64,000 bases of DNA from JACCWP01 sp963801045 (GCA_963801045.1 CAWDDC010000004.1:310001-374000); one strand, 5' to 3'; numbered from the stretch's first letter, positions 1 through 8,097 are shown. Notes: a model not told the origin generated them from the letters alone. Numbers and translations are program-made.

Positions 1-168
1 GCGGTCCGGGCGGCTCAGCTGTTGCTGGCCGATCGGGGCTACGCGGTGGCGGTCGACGGCCGGTTCACGGGGCGTACGGCCGCCGCGGTGTCGGCGTTCC
101 AGACCGACCGCGGACTCCCCGCTGACGGCATCGTCGGTCCGGCGACGTGGAGCAGGCTGCTCGGCTGA
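1..168 (+). CDS. C-terminal end of a peptidoglycan-binding domain protein (partial)
   Basis: Only the last 55 codons are present; the gene begins before the window. The residues fit a PG_binding_1 repeat: a helix AVRAAQLLLADRGY, then VDGRFTGRTAAAVSAFQ, then LPADGIVGPATWSRLL just before the TGA. The spacing of the DG, the AxxAFQ helix and GPATW is typical of the peptidoglycan-binding module of secreted amidases, lytic transglycosylases or L,D-transpeptidases. The catalytic part would lie upstream, so the enzyme class cannot be named. The gene faces a small minus-strand reading frame ten bases downstream. Confidence 0.8.
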   Translation, partial: AVRAAQLLLADRGYAVAVDGRFTGRTAAAVSAFQTDRGLPADGIVGPATWSRLLG

Positions 169-177
169 GCAGCAGGC

Positions 178-354
178 TCAGGGTCGGCCCGCCGCGGGGG
201 CAGGGGCGGGGCTCGCGTCAGCATCTGCCAACGCTCCCGCCGGGGTGACGAAGCCGATCGCCGTGGCGGCCACGAAGATGACGGCCGTGGCCAGCCGGGT
301 GCGGGTGGGCATCGGGCGCTCTGGTCGCATGCCCTCAGGCTGTCTGCCGGACAT
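178..354 (-). CDS. Possible small exported or membrane peptide
   Basis: A 58-codon frame starts at the ATG at 354, with internal ATGs that could shorten it to 44 residues. From the last ATG it reads a positively charged N-end (MPTRTR), a hydrophobic core LATAVIFVAATAIGFV and an Ala/Pro-rich tail, so it looks like a signal peptide or a single membrane anchor with almost no mature domain. No clear ribosome binding site is visible and the family is not recognised. It may be spurious. It is listed because the hydrophobic segment is intact and the space has no other coding candidate. Confidence 0.35.
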   Translation of the reverse strand: MSGRQPEGMRPERPMPTRTRLATAVIFVAATAIGFVTPAGALADADASPAPAPAAGRP

Positions 355-535
355 GACGACGTGGTGCTCCGCGCACCGCCTCCCGATGAACGCCGGACGA
401 CGCGTGTGCGCTGGCACGCGTTCCGGACATTTACCCCACAACGCTCCCCGATGTGCGAAGCACCGGCAGTGGGCGCACTGTCGGTGTGGGCGCAGATGTC
501 GCTCGCGCTCACGTACACGCCCTGGGGAGGGACCG

Positions 536-1441
536 ATGTCAGACAAGAAGCCGGTGCGCTGGTTGACCGGCCACGCGAAAGTAGGGATCAAGGAGCTGCC
601 GAGCAACGTCTCGTGGGTGCTGTCGAAGGCGCTCGCGGGCCCCGCCGAACAGGCGGTCAACGGCACTCGCGACAGCGTGCGCGCGGTTTCGGCCGGCGTC
701 CGCGACGTCATGCCCGGTGGCGACTCGCTCGAGGCCCGGCTGACCCGGGCCAGGGAGGCGGCCGACCGGGCCTCGCGGCTCGAGGAGGACGCGCTCGCCG
801 AGGCGCGGCACGCCAAGGAGCTGAGCGACCACGCGAGCACCGTCGCCGCGGAGGGCAAGCGCCGGGTACGCAGCACCGAGAAGCGCACGGCCGAGCAGGT
901 CGAGGCCGAGGTCGCAGAAGCCCGCCGGAAGGCCGACGAGCAGGTCGAGGCGACCCGGGCCCGCGCGCAGGAGCAGGCGGACGAGTCGGTGCGCGAGGTG
1001 ACCGACGAGGTCCGGGCGGAGGAAGAGCAGGCCCGTGCCGAGGCCCAGCAGGCCCAGGACGCTGCCCGGTCCAGCATCGCCGAGGCCACCGAGCAGATGG
1101 CCGAGGCCCGCAGGCTGGCCGACGAGGCCGTGCAGGCCGCCCAGGACGCGGCCGCTGAGGCTCAGCAGCGCGCAGAAGAGCTTGCCGGCGAGGCGCGCCA
1201 GCAGGCCGAGGGGGCGGACGAGCAGGTGGCGAAGGCCACGAAGGTGCAGCGCACCGCCGCGTCGAACGCCAAGGACATCACTACGAAGCTGCGCAGCAAG
1301 GACGTCCCGGACAACCTCAACGACCTGACCCGCAAGGACCTGCTCGACCTCGCCATGACGCTGGACCTCACCGGCCGGTCGCAGATGAAGAAGGCCGAGC
1401 TGGTCAAGGCCATCAACAAGCAGTCCAAGCCGCGGCGCTGA
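536..1441 (+). CDS. Coiled-coil protein with C-terminal Rho-N/SAP-like motif
   Basis: A 301-residue soluble protein. The ATG at 536 follows a strong GGGGAGGG ribosome binding site, and longer in-frame extensions upstream lack one. Residues 1-60 are a short N-terminal region (WLTGHAKVGIKELPSNVSW). Residues 60-250 form a long charged heptad-like Ala/Glu/Arg-rich coiled coil. The end (LTRKDLLDLAMTLDLTGRSQMKKAELVKAI) resembles the helix-extended-helix motif of Rho N-termini and SAP domains, which bind nucleic acid in other proteins. It leads a tight cluster with the two small genes downstream. Function is unknown; a structural or nucleoid/envelope-associated role is a guess. Confidence 0.85.
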   Translation: MSDKKPVRWLTGHAKVGIKELPSNVSWVLSKALAGPAEQAVNGTRDSVRAVSAGVRDVMPGGDSLEARLTRAREAADRASRLEEDALAEARHAKELSDHASTVAAEGKRRVRSTEKRTAEQVEAEVAEARRKADEQVEATRARAQEQADESVREVTDEVRAEEEQARAEAQQAQDAARSSIAEATEQMAEARRLADEAVQAAQDAAAEAQQRAEELAGEARQQAEGADEQVAKATKVQRTAASNAKDITTKLRSKDVPDNLNDLTRKDLLDLAMTLDLTGRSQMKKAELVKAINKQSKPRR

Positions 1442-1462
1442 CCGCCCAGGAGGGAGAACGAG

Positions 1463-1636
1463 ATGGCGTTGTTCACCAAGAAGAGCAAGTTGCAGCAGGC
1501 GACCGACTCGTTGCGCGGACGCGTACCGGGGAAGGCAGCGGCCAAGTCAGGAGCGGTGGCCGCGGGGGTTGCGGTCGGGGTGACGATGGCGAGCTCACTG
1601 GTCTCGGCCGCCCGGAAGAAGATGTCGCAGTCGTGA
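1463..1636 (+). CDS. Small hypothetical protein with one hydrophobic helix
   Basis: A 57-residue frame starting at the ATG at 1463 behind AGGAGGGAGAACGAG, a strong ribosome binding site. The N-terminal half is basic and polar (LFTKKSKLQQATDSLRGRV). The C-terminal half has a hydrophobic stretch GAVAAGVAVGVTMASSLV followed by basic residues, consistent with a small membrane-associated peptide. It lies 21 nt after the coiled-coil gene and its TGA overlaps the GTG of the next gene, which suggests translational coupling. I do not recognise the family. Confidence 0.7.
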   Translation: MALFTKKSKLQQATDSLRGRVPGKAAAKSGAVAAGVAVGVTMASSLVSAARKKMSQS

Positions 1637-1818
1637 AGCTCAGGACGGTGGCCTTCTTCGGAGTCGGCTACGTCCTGGGCTCGAGAGCGGGACGTGAACG
1701 CTATGCCCAACTGGTTGCCCTGGCGCAGAAGGCGTCGGTACGGCTCGACGAGTACAGCGGCGCACGCGGACAGTCGGCCGGGTCGGGTAGCGGGCAGAGC
1801 GCTCAGCGCAACACCTGA
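1633..1818 (+). CDS. Small YtxH-like membrane-anchor protein
   Basis: A 61-residue protein starting at the GTG at 1633 within GTGA, overlapping the previous stop. The N-terminus KLRTVAFFGVGYVLGSRAGRERY has the G-Y-V-L-G-x-(R/K)-A-G-R-E pattern of small actinobacterial proteins related to YtxH: a short glycine-containing membrane helix and then a basic turn. The rest is a short polar helix and a Ser/Gly/Gln tail. Relatives are linked to envelope stress in other bacteria, but the role here is unknown. A coherent coding signal in another frame follows immediately, so the tail may be truncated by a sequence error. Confidence 0.75.
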   Translation: MKLRTVAFFGVGYVLGSRAGRERYAQLVALAQKASVRLDEYSGARGQSAGSGSGQSAQRNT

Positions 1819-1882
1819 CCCGGGCGGCAGGCTCCCCGAGGGCGTCGGGGTCGAGGCGCACATCCTGGCCCGGCTGTTCGGC

Positions 1883-2173
1883 ATGCCGTTGCTGCGCCTG
1901 CACGCCGACGTCCTGCTGGTGCCGGTACGGCTGGACGGCGATCCGGCTCCGCCTCCGGCAGCGCCGGTGCAGGGCACAGCCCTGCCCGCGCCGGCGCGAC
2001 CAGCGGTCCGACAGGCCTCGCCGTCCGCCGCCCGCTCTGCCCCCCGAGCCGTGCGCGCGGCGACGGAACGGCGCCGTGGCCCCGCCGGACCGGGCCTGTC
2101 CGAGGCGCGGCGGCTGGTCGGGGAGTCCGAGCGCGAGCTGCGGGCGTTGCCACCCCGAAAATTGCGGACATAA
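1883..2173 (+). CDS. Doubtful Arg/Pro/Ala-rich hypothetical protein
   Basis: An open frame with normal high-GC codon bias ends at TAA 2171-2173. The only ATG clear of the previous gene is at 1883, without a ribosome binding site. The same frame already reads sensibly from about 1835 (GVGVEAHILARLFG), so either an unusual start lies upstream or a frame error has split it from the preceding gene. The C-terminal helix LSEARRLVGESERELRALP looks like real protein. The middle is low-complexity Pro/Ala/Arg. No family is recognised. Confidence 0.35.
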   Translation: MPLLRLHADVLLVPVRLDGDPAPPPAAPVQGTALPAPARPAVRQASPSAARSAPRAVRAATERRRGPAGPGLSEARRLVGESERELRALPPRKLRT

Positions 2174-2214
2174 CGGTCGAATAGCAGACTCCTCGCTGAC
2201 CCCCACGCGAGGAG
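2162..2214 (+). promoter_or_regulatory. Promoter-like boxes and palindrome before the M20/AbgT operon
   Basis: TTGCGG (2162-2167) and CAGACT (2185-2190) are separated by 17 nt, a plausible housekeeping promoter. A perfect 8-bp inverted repeat, CTCCTCGC (2189-2196) and GCGAGGAG (2207-2214), overlaps the -10 box on one side and covers the GGAG ribosome binding site (2211-2214) of the ATG at 2222 on the other. It could be a repressor operator, or, if transcription starts further upstream, an RNA hairpin hiding the ribosome binding site. Confidence 0.45.
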
Positions 2215-2221
2215 CCGCCCG

Positions 2222-3544
2222 ATGTCCGAGCCCGGTCCCGAGCCGGTCGACCCCGCCTTCCTCGACCGGGCCATGGCCGAGATGTCCGACCGTGCGCGGC
2301 GCGCTGAGCCGCTGACCTCCGCCCACCGCGGCAGTGCCGCCGACGTGGCCAAGCGCGTCACCGGCGTCGTCGAGTCGATGACCGACGACCTGCTCCGGGT
2401 GTCGCACGCGCTGGCCGCCGACCCGGAGGTGGGGTTCGAGGAGGAGCGCAGCAGCGCGCTGCTCGCCGAGGTGGCGCGCTCGTACGGCGTGGAGGTGACC
2501 CACGGCGTCGCCGACCTGCCGACCGCGCTGCGGGCCGAGACGGGGCCCACCGGCGGTCCGACCGTCGCGGTGATGAGCGAGTACGACGCGCTGCCCGAGA
2601 TCGGCCACGCCTGCGGCCACAACATCATCGCGTCGGCAGGGCTCGGCGCGTTCCTGTCCCTGGCCGCGCTGGGCGACGACCTGCCGGGCCGGGTGGTGTG
2701 GCTGGGCACCCCGGCCGAGGAGGGTGGTGCCGGCAAGGAGCTGATGGCCCGAGCCGGGCAGCTGGACGGGATCGACGCGGCGGTGATGGTGCACCCGTTC
2801 GGCTTCGACGTCGCGGAGCACGTGTTCCTCGGACGCCGGATCGCCAGGGTGACCTTCAGCGGCGCCACCGCGCACGCGTCGGCCCAGCCGTTCATGGGGC
2901 GCAACGCCCTGGACGCGGTGAGCCTGACCTACCAGGGCATCGGGCTGTACCGCCAGCAGATGCCGCCGAGCGACCGCATCCACGGCGTCGTCACCGCGGG
3001 CGGTCGGGCGCCGAACGTCATCCCGGACCGCGGCGAGCTGTTCTGCTACGTACGGTCCCCGTACCCGGACATGCTGCGGACGCTCAGCCACCGGCTCGAG
3101 CAGATCGCGCGGGGCGCGGCGCTGATGACCGGCTGCGGCGTGCAGGTGGAGTGGGACGAGCTGCCCGCGACGCTGCCGCTGCGGTCCAACGCGGTGCTTG
3201 CCGGTCGCTGGGGCGACCGGCTGGCCGAACGGGGGAGGACGGTGCTGCCCCGCGGCGTCGTCCCGGAGCTGCTGGCGGGCTCCACCGACTTCGGCAACGT
3301 GTCCTACCGGGTGCCGGCGCTGCACCCGATGATCCAGGTCGCGGACCCGCACGTGTCGCTGCACACCCGTGAGTTCGCCGCCGCCGCCGTCTCGCCCGCG
3401 GGTGACGCGGCGGTGCTCGACGGAGCCATCGGGCTCGCCCAGGTGGCCCTGGACTACCTCTCCGATGCCGACCTGCGTGCTGCCGCGGACGCGGAGTTCG
3501 CCGCCGAGCCGCGGATCGACGTCCCGACGTACTTCGAGGAGTGA
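2222..3544 (+). CDS. M20 family metallo-amidohydrolase, AbgB-like
   Basis: A 440-residue cytoplasmic M20 peptidase. Metal-site landmarks are SEYDALPEIGHACGHNI near residues 120-137 and GTPAEEGGAGKELM near 160-175, with the catalytic Glu pair, then a dimerisation domain with TFSGATAHAS and the late histidine of MIQVADPHVSLHT. This arrangement matches the aminobenzoyl-glutamate hydrolase (AbgB/amidase) branch. It ends one codon before an AbgT-family transporter, the pairing found in the abg locus that imports and cleaves p-aminobenzoyl-glutamate, a folate breakdown product. Other N-acyl amino acids are possible substrates. The start follows GGAGCCGCCCG. Confidence 0.88.
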   Translation: MSEPGPEPVDPAFLDRAMAEMSDRARRAEPLTSAHRGSAADVAKRVTGVVESMTDDLLRVSHALAADPEVGFEEERSSALLAEVARSYGVEVTHGVADLPTALRAETGPTGGPTVAVMSEYDALPEIGHACGHNIIASAGLGAFLSLAALGDDLPGRVVWLGTPAEEGGAGKELMARAGQLDGIDAAVMVHPFGFDVAEHVFLGRRIARVTFSGATAHASAQPFMGRNALDAVSLTYQGIGLYRQQMPPSDRIHGVVTAGGRAPNVIPDRGELFCYVRSPYPDMLRTLSHRLEQIARGAALMTGCGVQVEWDELPATLPLRSNAVLAGRWGDRLAERGRTVLPRGVVPELLAGSTDFGNVSYRVPALHPMIQVADPHVSLHTREFAAAAVSPAGDAAVLDGAIGLAQVALDYLSDADLRAAADAEFAAEPRIDVPTYFEE

Positions 3545-3545
3545 C

Positions 3546-5124
3546 ATGAGCAGCCAGACCACGACCCGCGGCGCCGAGACCCGCGTCGACCGGCTGCTGT
3601 CGGTCGTCGAGCGGGCGGGCAACCGGCTGCCCGACCCGTTCATCCTGTTCGTGCTGCTGTTCCTCGCGGTCGCGCTGGTGTCGACGGTGATGTCCTGGGC
3701 GGACGTCCAGGTGCAGCTTCCCGGGGCGGACGAGGTCACCGACGTGCGCGGCCTGTTCACCTCCGAGGGGCTGGTGTGGCTCACCACCTCGCTGGGCGCC
3801 AACTTCATCGACTTCCCGCCGCTGGTCACCGTGCTCACCATCCTGCTCGGCGTCGCGCTCGCGGAGCACTCCGGACTGCTGGCCGCGGGCATCCGCAGGC
3901 TGTTCGGGTCCGCGCCGAGCTGGGCGCTGCCGTACGCGGTCGGGTTCGTCGGCGTGAGCGGGTCGGTGATGGCGGACTCGTCGTTCGTCGTCATCCCCCC
4001 GCTGGCCGCGATGGTGTTCAAGGCTGCGGGCCGGCACCCCGTGGCCGGGCTGCTGGGCGGCTTCGCAGCCGTCGGCGCGGGCTACAGCACGTCGGTGTTC
4101 GTCACGTCCCTCGACGCGTTGTTCGCCGGCATCACCAACGCGGTGACCGCCGGGCTCCCCGACCCGGGAGCGCCGGTCAACCCACTGTCCAACTACTACT
4201 TCAACGTGGTGTCGGCGGTCGTGCTGAGCCTGATCGCCGGCTGGATCATCGCGCGGGTGCTGGAGCCGCGGCTGCTGCGCATGGACGTCCCGACCGAGCA
4301 GGTCGAGGACGAGGAGAGCGCGCCGGCCGAGACGCTGGGGGGCGGCGTCGCCCTCGACGCCACCGAGCGGTCGGCACTGCGGTGGGCCCTGCTGGCCGGC
4401 TTCCTCACGGCTGCGGTCATGGTCGCCGCCGTCGCGCTGCCCGGTTCGCCGTGGCGCAACGAGGACGGCGGCTTCCTGCCCGAGTCGCCGCTGCTGGACT
4501 CGATCGTGTTCATCGTCTTCGTGATGTTCGCCGTCCCCGGCATCGTCTACGGCTTCCGCGCCGGCACGTTCACCCAGGCGTCGGACGTGCCCCGGGTGAT
4601 GGGCGCGATGATCAAGTCGATGTCGGGCTTCATCGTGCTGGCATTCATCCTCGGACAGTTCACCGCGCTGTTCGACTGGTCGGGCGTCGGGGTCTGGCTC
4701 GCGGTGTCTGGCGCCGACGCAGTGGACGCGATCGGGCTGCCCGCGTTCGCCGCGATCCTGTGCTTCGTCGCTGCTGGCGTCGTGCCTGAACCTGTTCATC
4801 GTGTCGGGGTCGGCGATGTGGACCCTGATGGCGGCGGTGTTCGTGCCGATGTTCGCGCTGCTGGGGATCGAGCCGGCGTTCGTGCAGGCGGCGTTCCGGG
4901 TCGGTGACTCCGCCACGCAGATCATCACGCCGCTCAACCCGTACCTGATCGTGCTGCTCACCATGGTCCGCCGGTACGAACCGGAGGCCGGCTTCGGCAC
5001 GCTGATCGCGCGGCTGCTGCCGTTCGTGGTGCCGTTCTGGGTCGCGTGGGTGCTGGTGCTCACCGTCTTCTACGTCGGTGACATCCCACCCGGCCCCGGC
5101 GCCGGCATCCACCTCGGCGGCTGA
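3546..5124 (+). CDS. AbgT family transporter (frame break near 4,770)
   Basis: An inner-membrane transporter of about 525 residues with roughly 11-13 hydrophobic segments. It opens with VERAGNRLPDPFILFVLL and contains GVSGSVMADSSFVVIPPLAAM and GAGYSTS, both typical of the AbgT family (p-aminobenzoyl-glutamate uptake, or sulfonamide efflux in some members). An extra G at about 4770 shifts the frame. Removing it restores LLASCLNLFIVSGSAMWTLM and the conserved end DSATQIITPLNPYLIVLL up to the TGA at 5122-5124. The start is 2 nt after the M20 gene, so the two are co-transcribed. I read the break as a probable sequence error. Confidence 0.88.
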
Positions 5125-5138
5125 CCCCACCCCCACCG

Positions 5139-5190
5139 CGAACGATCCGAGCTGGTGCGGGCTGGGGCCGTCAGGAGGTCGGATCGTTCG
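5139..5190. repeat. Palindromic repeat, family member 1 (also a likely terminator)
   Basis: A perfect 12-bp inverted repeat, CGAACGATCCGA (5139-5150) and TCGGATCGTTCG (5179-5190), encloses a 28-nt loop. It lies between two convergent genes, and its right arm encodes the last residues of the minus-strand gene. The left arm plus the next bases (GCTGGTGCG) nearly matches the reverse complement of the element at 15967-16018, which also has a 28-nt loop. It could terminate transcription from both sides. Confidence 0.75.
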
Positions 5191-5983
5191 GGTCGGAGGG
5201 TGGGGAGTCGAGGCCGGCCTGGGCGCGGTATGCCGCCGCCTCCTCGGGCGTGATCGCGGTGGACAGCTCCTGCCACTCGAGCCAGGAGAGGAAGCCGTAC
5301 CGCGGATAGCTGCCGGCGCGGACGCCCTGGGCCATCATCGGACCGGCCTGCAGGGCGCTGGCGCGCACCTTCGCGTGCTGGTCGGGCTGGCGCGCGAGCA
5401 CGTGGCCGAGCTGGCGGGCGGTGCGTCGCGCCTGCTCGGCCTCCTCGGGCTTCGGCGGACGGTCGGCCTCCACCGAGCTCTTGCCGATGTCGCTGATCGC
5501 GCCCTTCCAGTCGGCGACGAACTCCCGCACTCCCCGGACCGCAGCCCCGGGCAGCCACACGGCCGTGCGCACCGGCGCGAGGAGCGCCTCCGTCTGCTTC
5601 CAGAAGCGGGTCCCGACCTCGCGGTACGGCTCCAGCTCGGTGCACGCCAGGTCGACGTCGATCGCGGTGACCCGACCCGTGGCCGGGTCGATCAGCACCG
5701 GCAGGTGCACCTCGGCGGGCAGCTCGTCCCACGGGCCGTAGTTGGTGCCGGCGTAGCGCAGCACGATGCGCATCCAGTTCGGCATCCTGGCCTTGACCCG
5801 CTGGTGGTCGGCGGCGCGGGTGTCGGAGAGGCCGGGCACGGAGGGCACGACCAGCACCGACTCGCGTACCCGCGACTTCGCCCGGAAGTTGTTGACGTTC
5901 CCGCCCTCGGCGAGACCGTCCTCGCCGCCGCTGACCGATCCGGGCACGACGTACGCGCGGCCCCGGACCGGCTCGTGGCTCAT
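5171..5983 (-). CDS. Hypothetical protein, soluble, about 270 aa
   Basis: A 270-residue protein read from the ATG at 5983. No signal peptide or membrane segment is evident. The middle contains DELPAEVHLPVLIDPATGRVTAIDVD, a small beta-rich segment, followed by helical charged stretches (PPKPEEAEQARRTARQLGHVLARQ) and an end rich in Trp and Tyr (YGFLSWLEWQELSTAITPEEAAAYRAQAG). I do not recognise the family. It follows yajQ on the same strand by 5 nt, so the two probably share a transcript. Its stop lies inside the palindromic repeat at 5139-5190. Confidence 0.8.
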   Translation of the reverse strand: MSHEPVRGRAYVVPGSVSGGEDGLAEGGNVNNFRAKSRVRESVLVVPSVPGLSDTRAADHQRVKARMPNWMRIVLRYAGTNYGPWDELPAEVHLPVLIDPATGRVTAIDVDLACTELEPYREVGTRFWKQTEALLAPVRTAVWLPGAAVRGVREFVADWKGAISDIGKSSVEADRPPKPEEAEQARRTARQLGHVLARQPDQHAKVRASALQAGPMMAQGVRAGSYPRYGFLSWLEWQELSTAITPEEAAAYRAQAGLDSPPSDPNDPTS

Positions 5984-5988
5984 CGCAC

Positions 5989-6484
5989 TCAGCGGTAGTT
6001 CACGAACTGCACGGCGAAGTCGTAGTCCTGGCCCTTGACCAGGGCGATGACCTCCTGCAGGTCGTCGCGCTTCTTGCTGGTGACCCGCAGCTCGTCGCCC
6101 TGGATCTGCACCTTGACCCCTTTGGGGCCCTCGTCGCGGATCAGCTTGCCGATCTTCTTGGCCTGCTCCTGGCGTGATGCCCTGCGCCAGCGAGGCGTCG
6201 ATCTTGACCTCGCGGCCGGACTGCCGCGGCTCGCCGGTCTCGAGCGCCTTGAGCGACACCCCGCGCTTGATCAGCTTGCCCTTGAACACGTCGAGGGCGG
6301 CCAGCGCCCGCTCCTCCGCGTTGGCGCTGATCTCCACCCCGTTGTCGCCCCGCCAGGCGATCGAGGTGTCGGTGTTCTTGAAGTCGAACCGCTGGGAGAT
6401 CTCCTTCGCGGCCTGGTTGAGCGCGTTGTCGACCTCCTGCCGGTCGACCTTGCTCACGATGTCGAAGCTGGAGTCGGCCGCCAT
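5989..6484 (-). CDS. yajQ: YajQ family nucleotide-binding protein (frame break near 6,171)
   Basis: The ATG at 6484 follows GGGAGGCAGC. The N-terminal half, ADSSFDIVSKVDRQEVDNAL then SQRFDFKNTDTSI, is diagnostic of YajQ, a small two-domain protein that binds nucleic acid or nucleotides (cyclic di-GMP in Xanthomonas). An extra G in GGCGTGATG at 6171-6172 breaks the frame after ASLAQGIT. Removing it restores QEQAKKIGKLIRDEG and the family end DFAVQFVNYR before the TGA at 5989. The corrected length is 164 aa, normal for YajQ. The break is probably a sequence error. Confidence 0.88.
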
Positions 6485-6566
6485 GCTGCCTCCCGGAATT
6501 GAGCGGTCGTGGGTGGGTTATTGTTCGGTGCCGTCGGCCCCCGATCGTACGGGGCGCACGGCGCCC

Positions 6567-6651
6567 GGCAGGTTGCCCGAGCGGCCAAAGGGAGCTGACT
6601 GTAAATCAGCCGGCACAGCCTTCGCAGGTTCGAATCCTGCACCTGCCACCA
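6567..6651 (+). tRNA. tRNA-Tyr (GUA)
   Basis: An 85-nt class II tRNA with a long variable arm. The acceptor stem GGCAGGT pairs with ACCTGCC, the discriminator is A and CCA is encoded. The anticodon loop has GTA between CTGACT and AATCAG, and the T arm is GCAGGTTCGAATCCTGC. It heads the tRNA-Tyr, tRNA-Thr, tRNA-Met and rpmG cluster. Confidence 0.97.
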
Positions 6652-6660
6652 GCCGGAGTG

Positions 6661-6684
6661 GGCGGGGGCCGAGGGGCCCCCGCC
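6661..6684 (+). terminator. Strong hairpin after tRNA-Tyr
   Basis: A perfect 10-bp stem, GGCGGGGGCC (6661-6670) and GGCCCCCGCC (6675-6684), has a 4-nt loop and begins ten bases after the tRNA. There is no T run, as is usual for intrinsic terminators in high-GC actinobacteria. Confidence 0.65.
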
Positions 6685-6692
6685 GCCGATTA

Positions 6693-6720
6693 CTGACCAG
6701 GCCCCGGCCCTGTGTATCCT
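6693..6720 (+). promoter_or_regulatory. Putative promoter for tRNA-Thr/tRNA-Met
   Basis: TATCCT (6715-6720) is a good -10 box about 12 nt before the tRNA-Thr gene. CTGACC (6693-6698) is a weak -35 box 16 nt upstream of it. It lies just past the tRNA-Tyr terminator. Confidence 0.4.
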
Positions 6721-6732
6721 CTGAGGTCGCCC

Positions 6733-6805
6733 GCCCCTTTAGCTCAGTCGGCAGAGCGTCTCCATGGTAAGGAGAAGGTCTACGGTTCGATTCCGTAAAG
6801 GGGCT
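6733..6805 (+). tRNA. tRNA-Thr (GGU)
   Basis: A 73-nt tRNA. The acceptor stem GCCCCTT pairs with AAGGGGC. The anticodon stem TCTCC/GGAGA encloses ATGGTAA, so the anticodon is GGT. The T arm is TACGGTTCGATTCCGTA. CCA is not encoded. The order tRNA-Thr, tRNA-Met, rpmG, hadA, hadB matches mycobacteria. Confidence 0.97.
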
Positions 6806-6850
6806 CTGGGTCCGCACGTCTCCGGCCTCGGCCGCAGTCTCGGCCCCGGT

Positions 6851-6924
6851 GGCGGGGTAGCTCAGGCGGTCAGAGCACACGGCTCATAATCGTGGTGTCG
6901 CGGGTTCGAGTCCCGCCCCCGCTA
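6851..6924 (+). tRNA. tRNA-Met (CAU), elongator type
   Basis: A 74-nt tRNA. The acceptor stem GGCGGGG pairs with CCCCGCT, with a G-U first pair. The anticodon is CAT in GGCTCATAATC and the T arm is GCGGGTTCGAGTCCCGC. The G-U first pair rather than an unpaired first base, and no run of three G-C pairs next to the anticodon loop, favour the elongator form. CCA is not encoded. Confidence 0.93.
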
Positions 6925-7034
6925 CGCACGATGCACGACGGCAGCACCACGGCACAGCACCACAGCACAGATCAACAACCAGATCAGCACAGCACGGCAC
7001 CGCACCACCGACGCTTACGTGAAGAGGCAACCTC

Positions 7035-7205
7035 GTGGCCAGCAAGAGCTCCGACGTCCGACCGAAGGTCACCATCGCCTGCACGGTGTGCAAGGAGCGC
7101 AACTACATCACCAAGAAGAACCGCCGCAACGACCCGGACCGGCTCGACCTGAAGAAGTTCTGCCCCCGCTGCGGCAAGCACACCGACCACCGCGAGACCC
7201 GCTGA
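7035..7205 (+). CDS. rpmG: 50S ribosomal protein L33, zinc-binding type
   Basis: A 56-residue L33 starting at the GTG at 7035. It carries the zinc-binding pairs CTVCK near residue 16 and CPRCGK near residue 44, so it is the C+ form. KVTIACTVCKERNYITKKN and LKKFCPRCGKHTDH are family signatures. It sits downstream of tRNA-Met and directly upstream of the hadA-like gene. The region before it (6925-7034) is CA-rich with short imperfect CAGCAC repeats and no evident function. Confidence 0.96.
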   Translation: MASKSSDVRPKVTIACTVCKERNYITKKNRRNDPDRLDLKKFCPRCGKHTDHRETR

Positions 7206-7225
7206 CGCAGGCGGGCGAGCGCGGC

Positions 7226-7692
7226 GTGGCACTCGATCCCGGCCTGTCCGGGCGTACGTTCGCGCCCACGCCGCCCTACGACGTCAGCCGCGCCGACGTG
7301 GCGCGGTTCGCGGCCGCGATCGGTGAGACCGACCCCGTGCACACCGACGTCGAGGTGGCGCGGGAGCGCGGGCACCGCGACGTACCGGCTCCGACGACCT
7401 TCCCGATCGTCGTGGCGTTCGACGCGATGCAGCGGCTGCTCGCCGACCCCGACGTCGGCATCGAGCTGCGCAACGTCGTGCACGCCGAGCAGCGGTTCGA
7501 GAGCACGCGGCCCGTCTACGCCGGCGACGTGCTCACCGCGACGCTGACCGTGGAGTCGGTGCGCCAGGCGGCCGGCACCGACCTGGTCGCCACCGCGCAG
7601 CGAGATCACCGACGCCGACGGCGAGCACGTCTGCACGGCGCGCGCCTCGCTGGCCCACCGCGCCCCGGCGGCGCGAGGGCGAGGCCGGCTGA
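7226..7692 (+). CDS. HadA-like MaoC dehydratase subunit (two frame breaks)
   Basis: About 155 residues starting at the GTG at 7226. The hot-dog fold start LSGRTFAPTPPYDVSRADVA, then FAAAIGETDPVHTD and VPAPTTFPIVV, matches the FAS1/HadA type N-terminal MaoC domain, which lacks the catalytic pair and supports an active partner. Two extra bases, in CC at 7593-7594 and near 7668, disrupt the end. Removing them gives TDLVATRSEITDADGEHVCTA and a TGA at 7690-7692 overlapping the hadB ATG. In mycobacteria HadA with HadB dehydrates 3-hydroxyacyl-ACP in FAS-II. The acyl substrate in this organism is unknown. Confidence 0.85.
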
Positions 7693-8097
7693 TGGCCGAG
7701 GAGCTCACCGAGGGCACCGCGCTGCCCACCCAGACCTACGTGATCACCCGGGCCGAGCTGATCGCCTACGCCGGCGCCAGCGGCGACCACAACCCGATCC
7801 ACTGGTCCGACCGGGTCGCCACCGCGGTCGGCCTGCCCGGCGTCGTGGCGCACGGCATGCTCACGATGGCGCTCGGCGGACGGGCGCTCGCTGCCTGGGC
7901 CGGCGACCCGGCGCGGGTGCGGGAGTACGGCGTCCGCTTCACCCGTCCGGTCGTGGTCCCCGACGACGACGAGGGCGTCGAGGTCACCGTCGACGGGGTC
8001 GTCGGCGCGGTCGGCGACGGCCGGGCCCGGATCGACCTCACCGTGACCTGTGCGGGCACCAAGGTGCTCGGCCAGGCGCGGGCCAGCGTTGCCGTCG

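Noticed and set aside
6925..7034. CA-rich repeats before rpmG as a regulatory array
   Set aside because: The CAGCAC-like units are short, irregular and overlapping; they look like simple low-complexity sequence with no consistent period.
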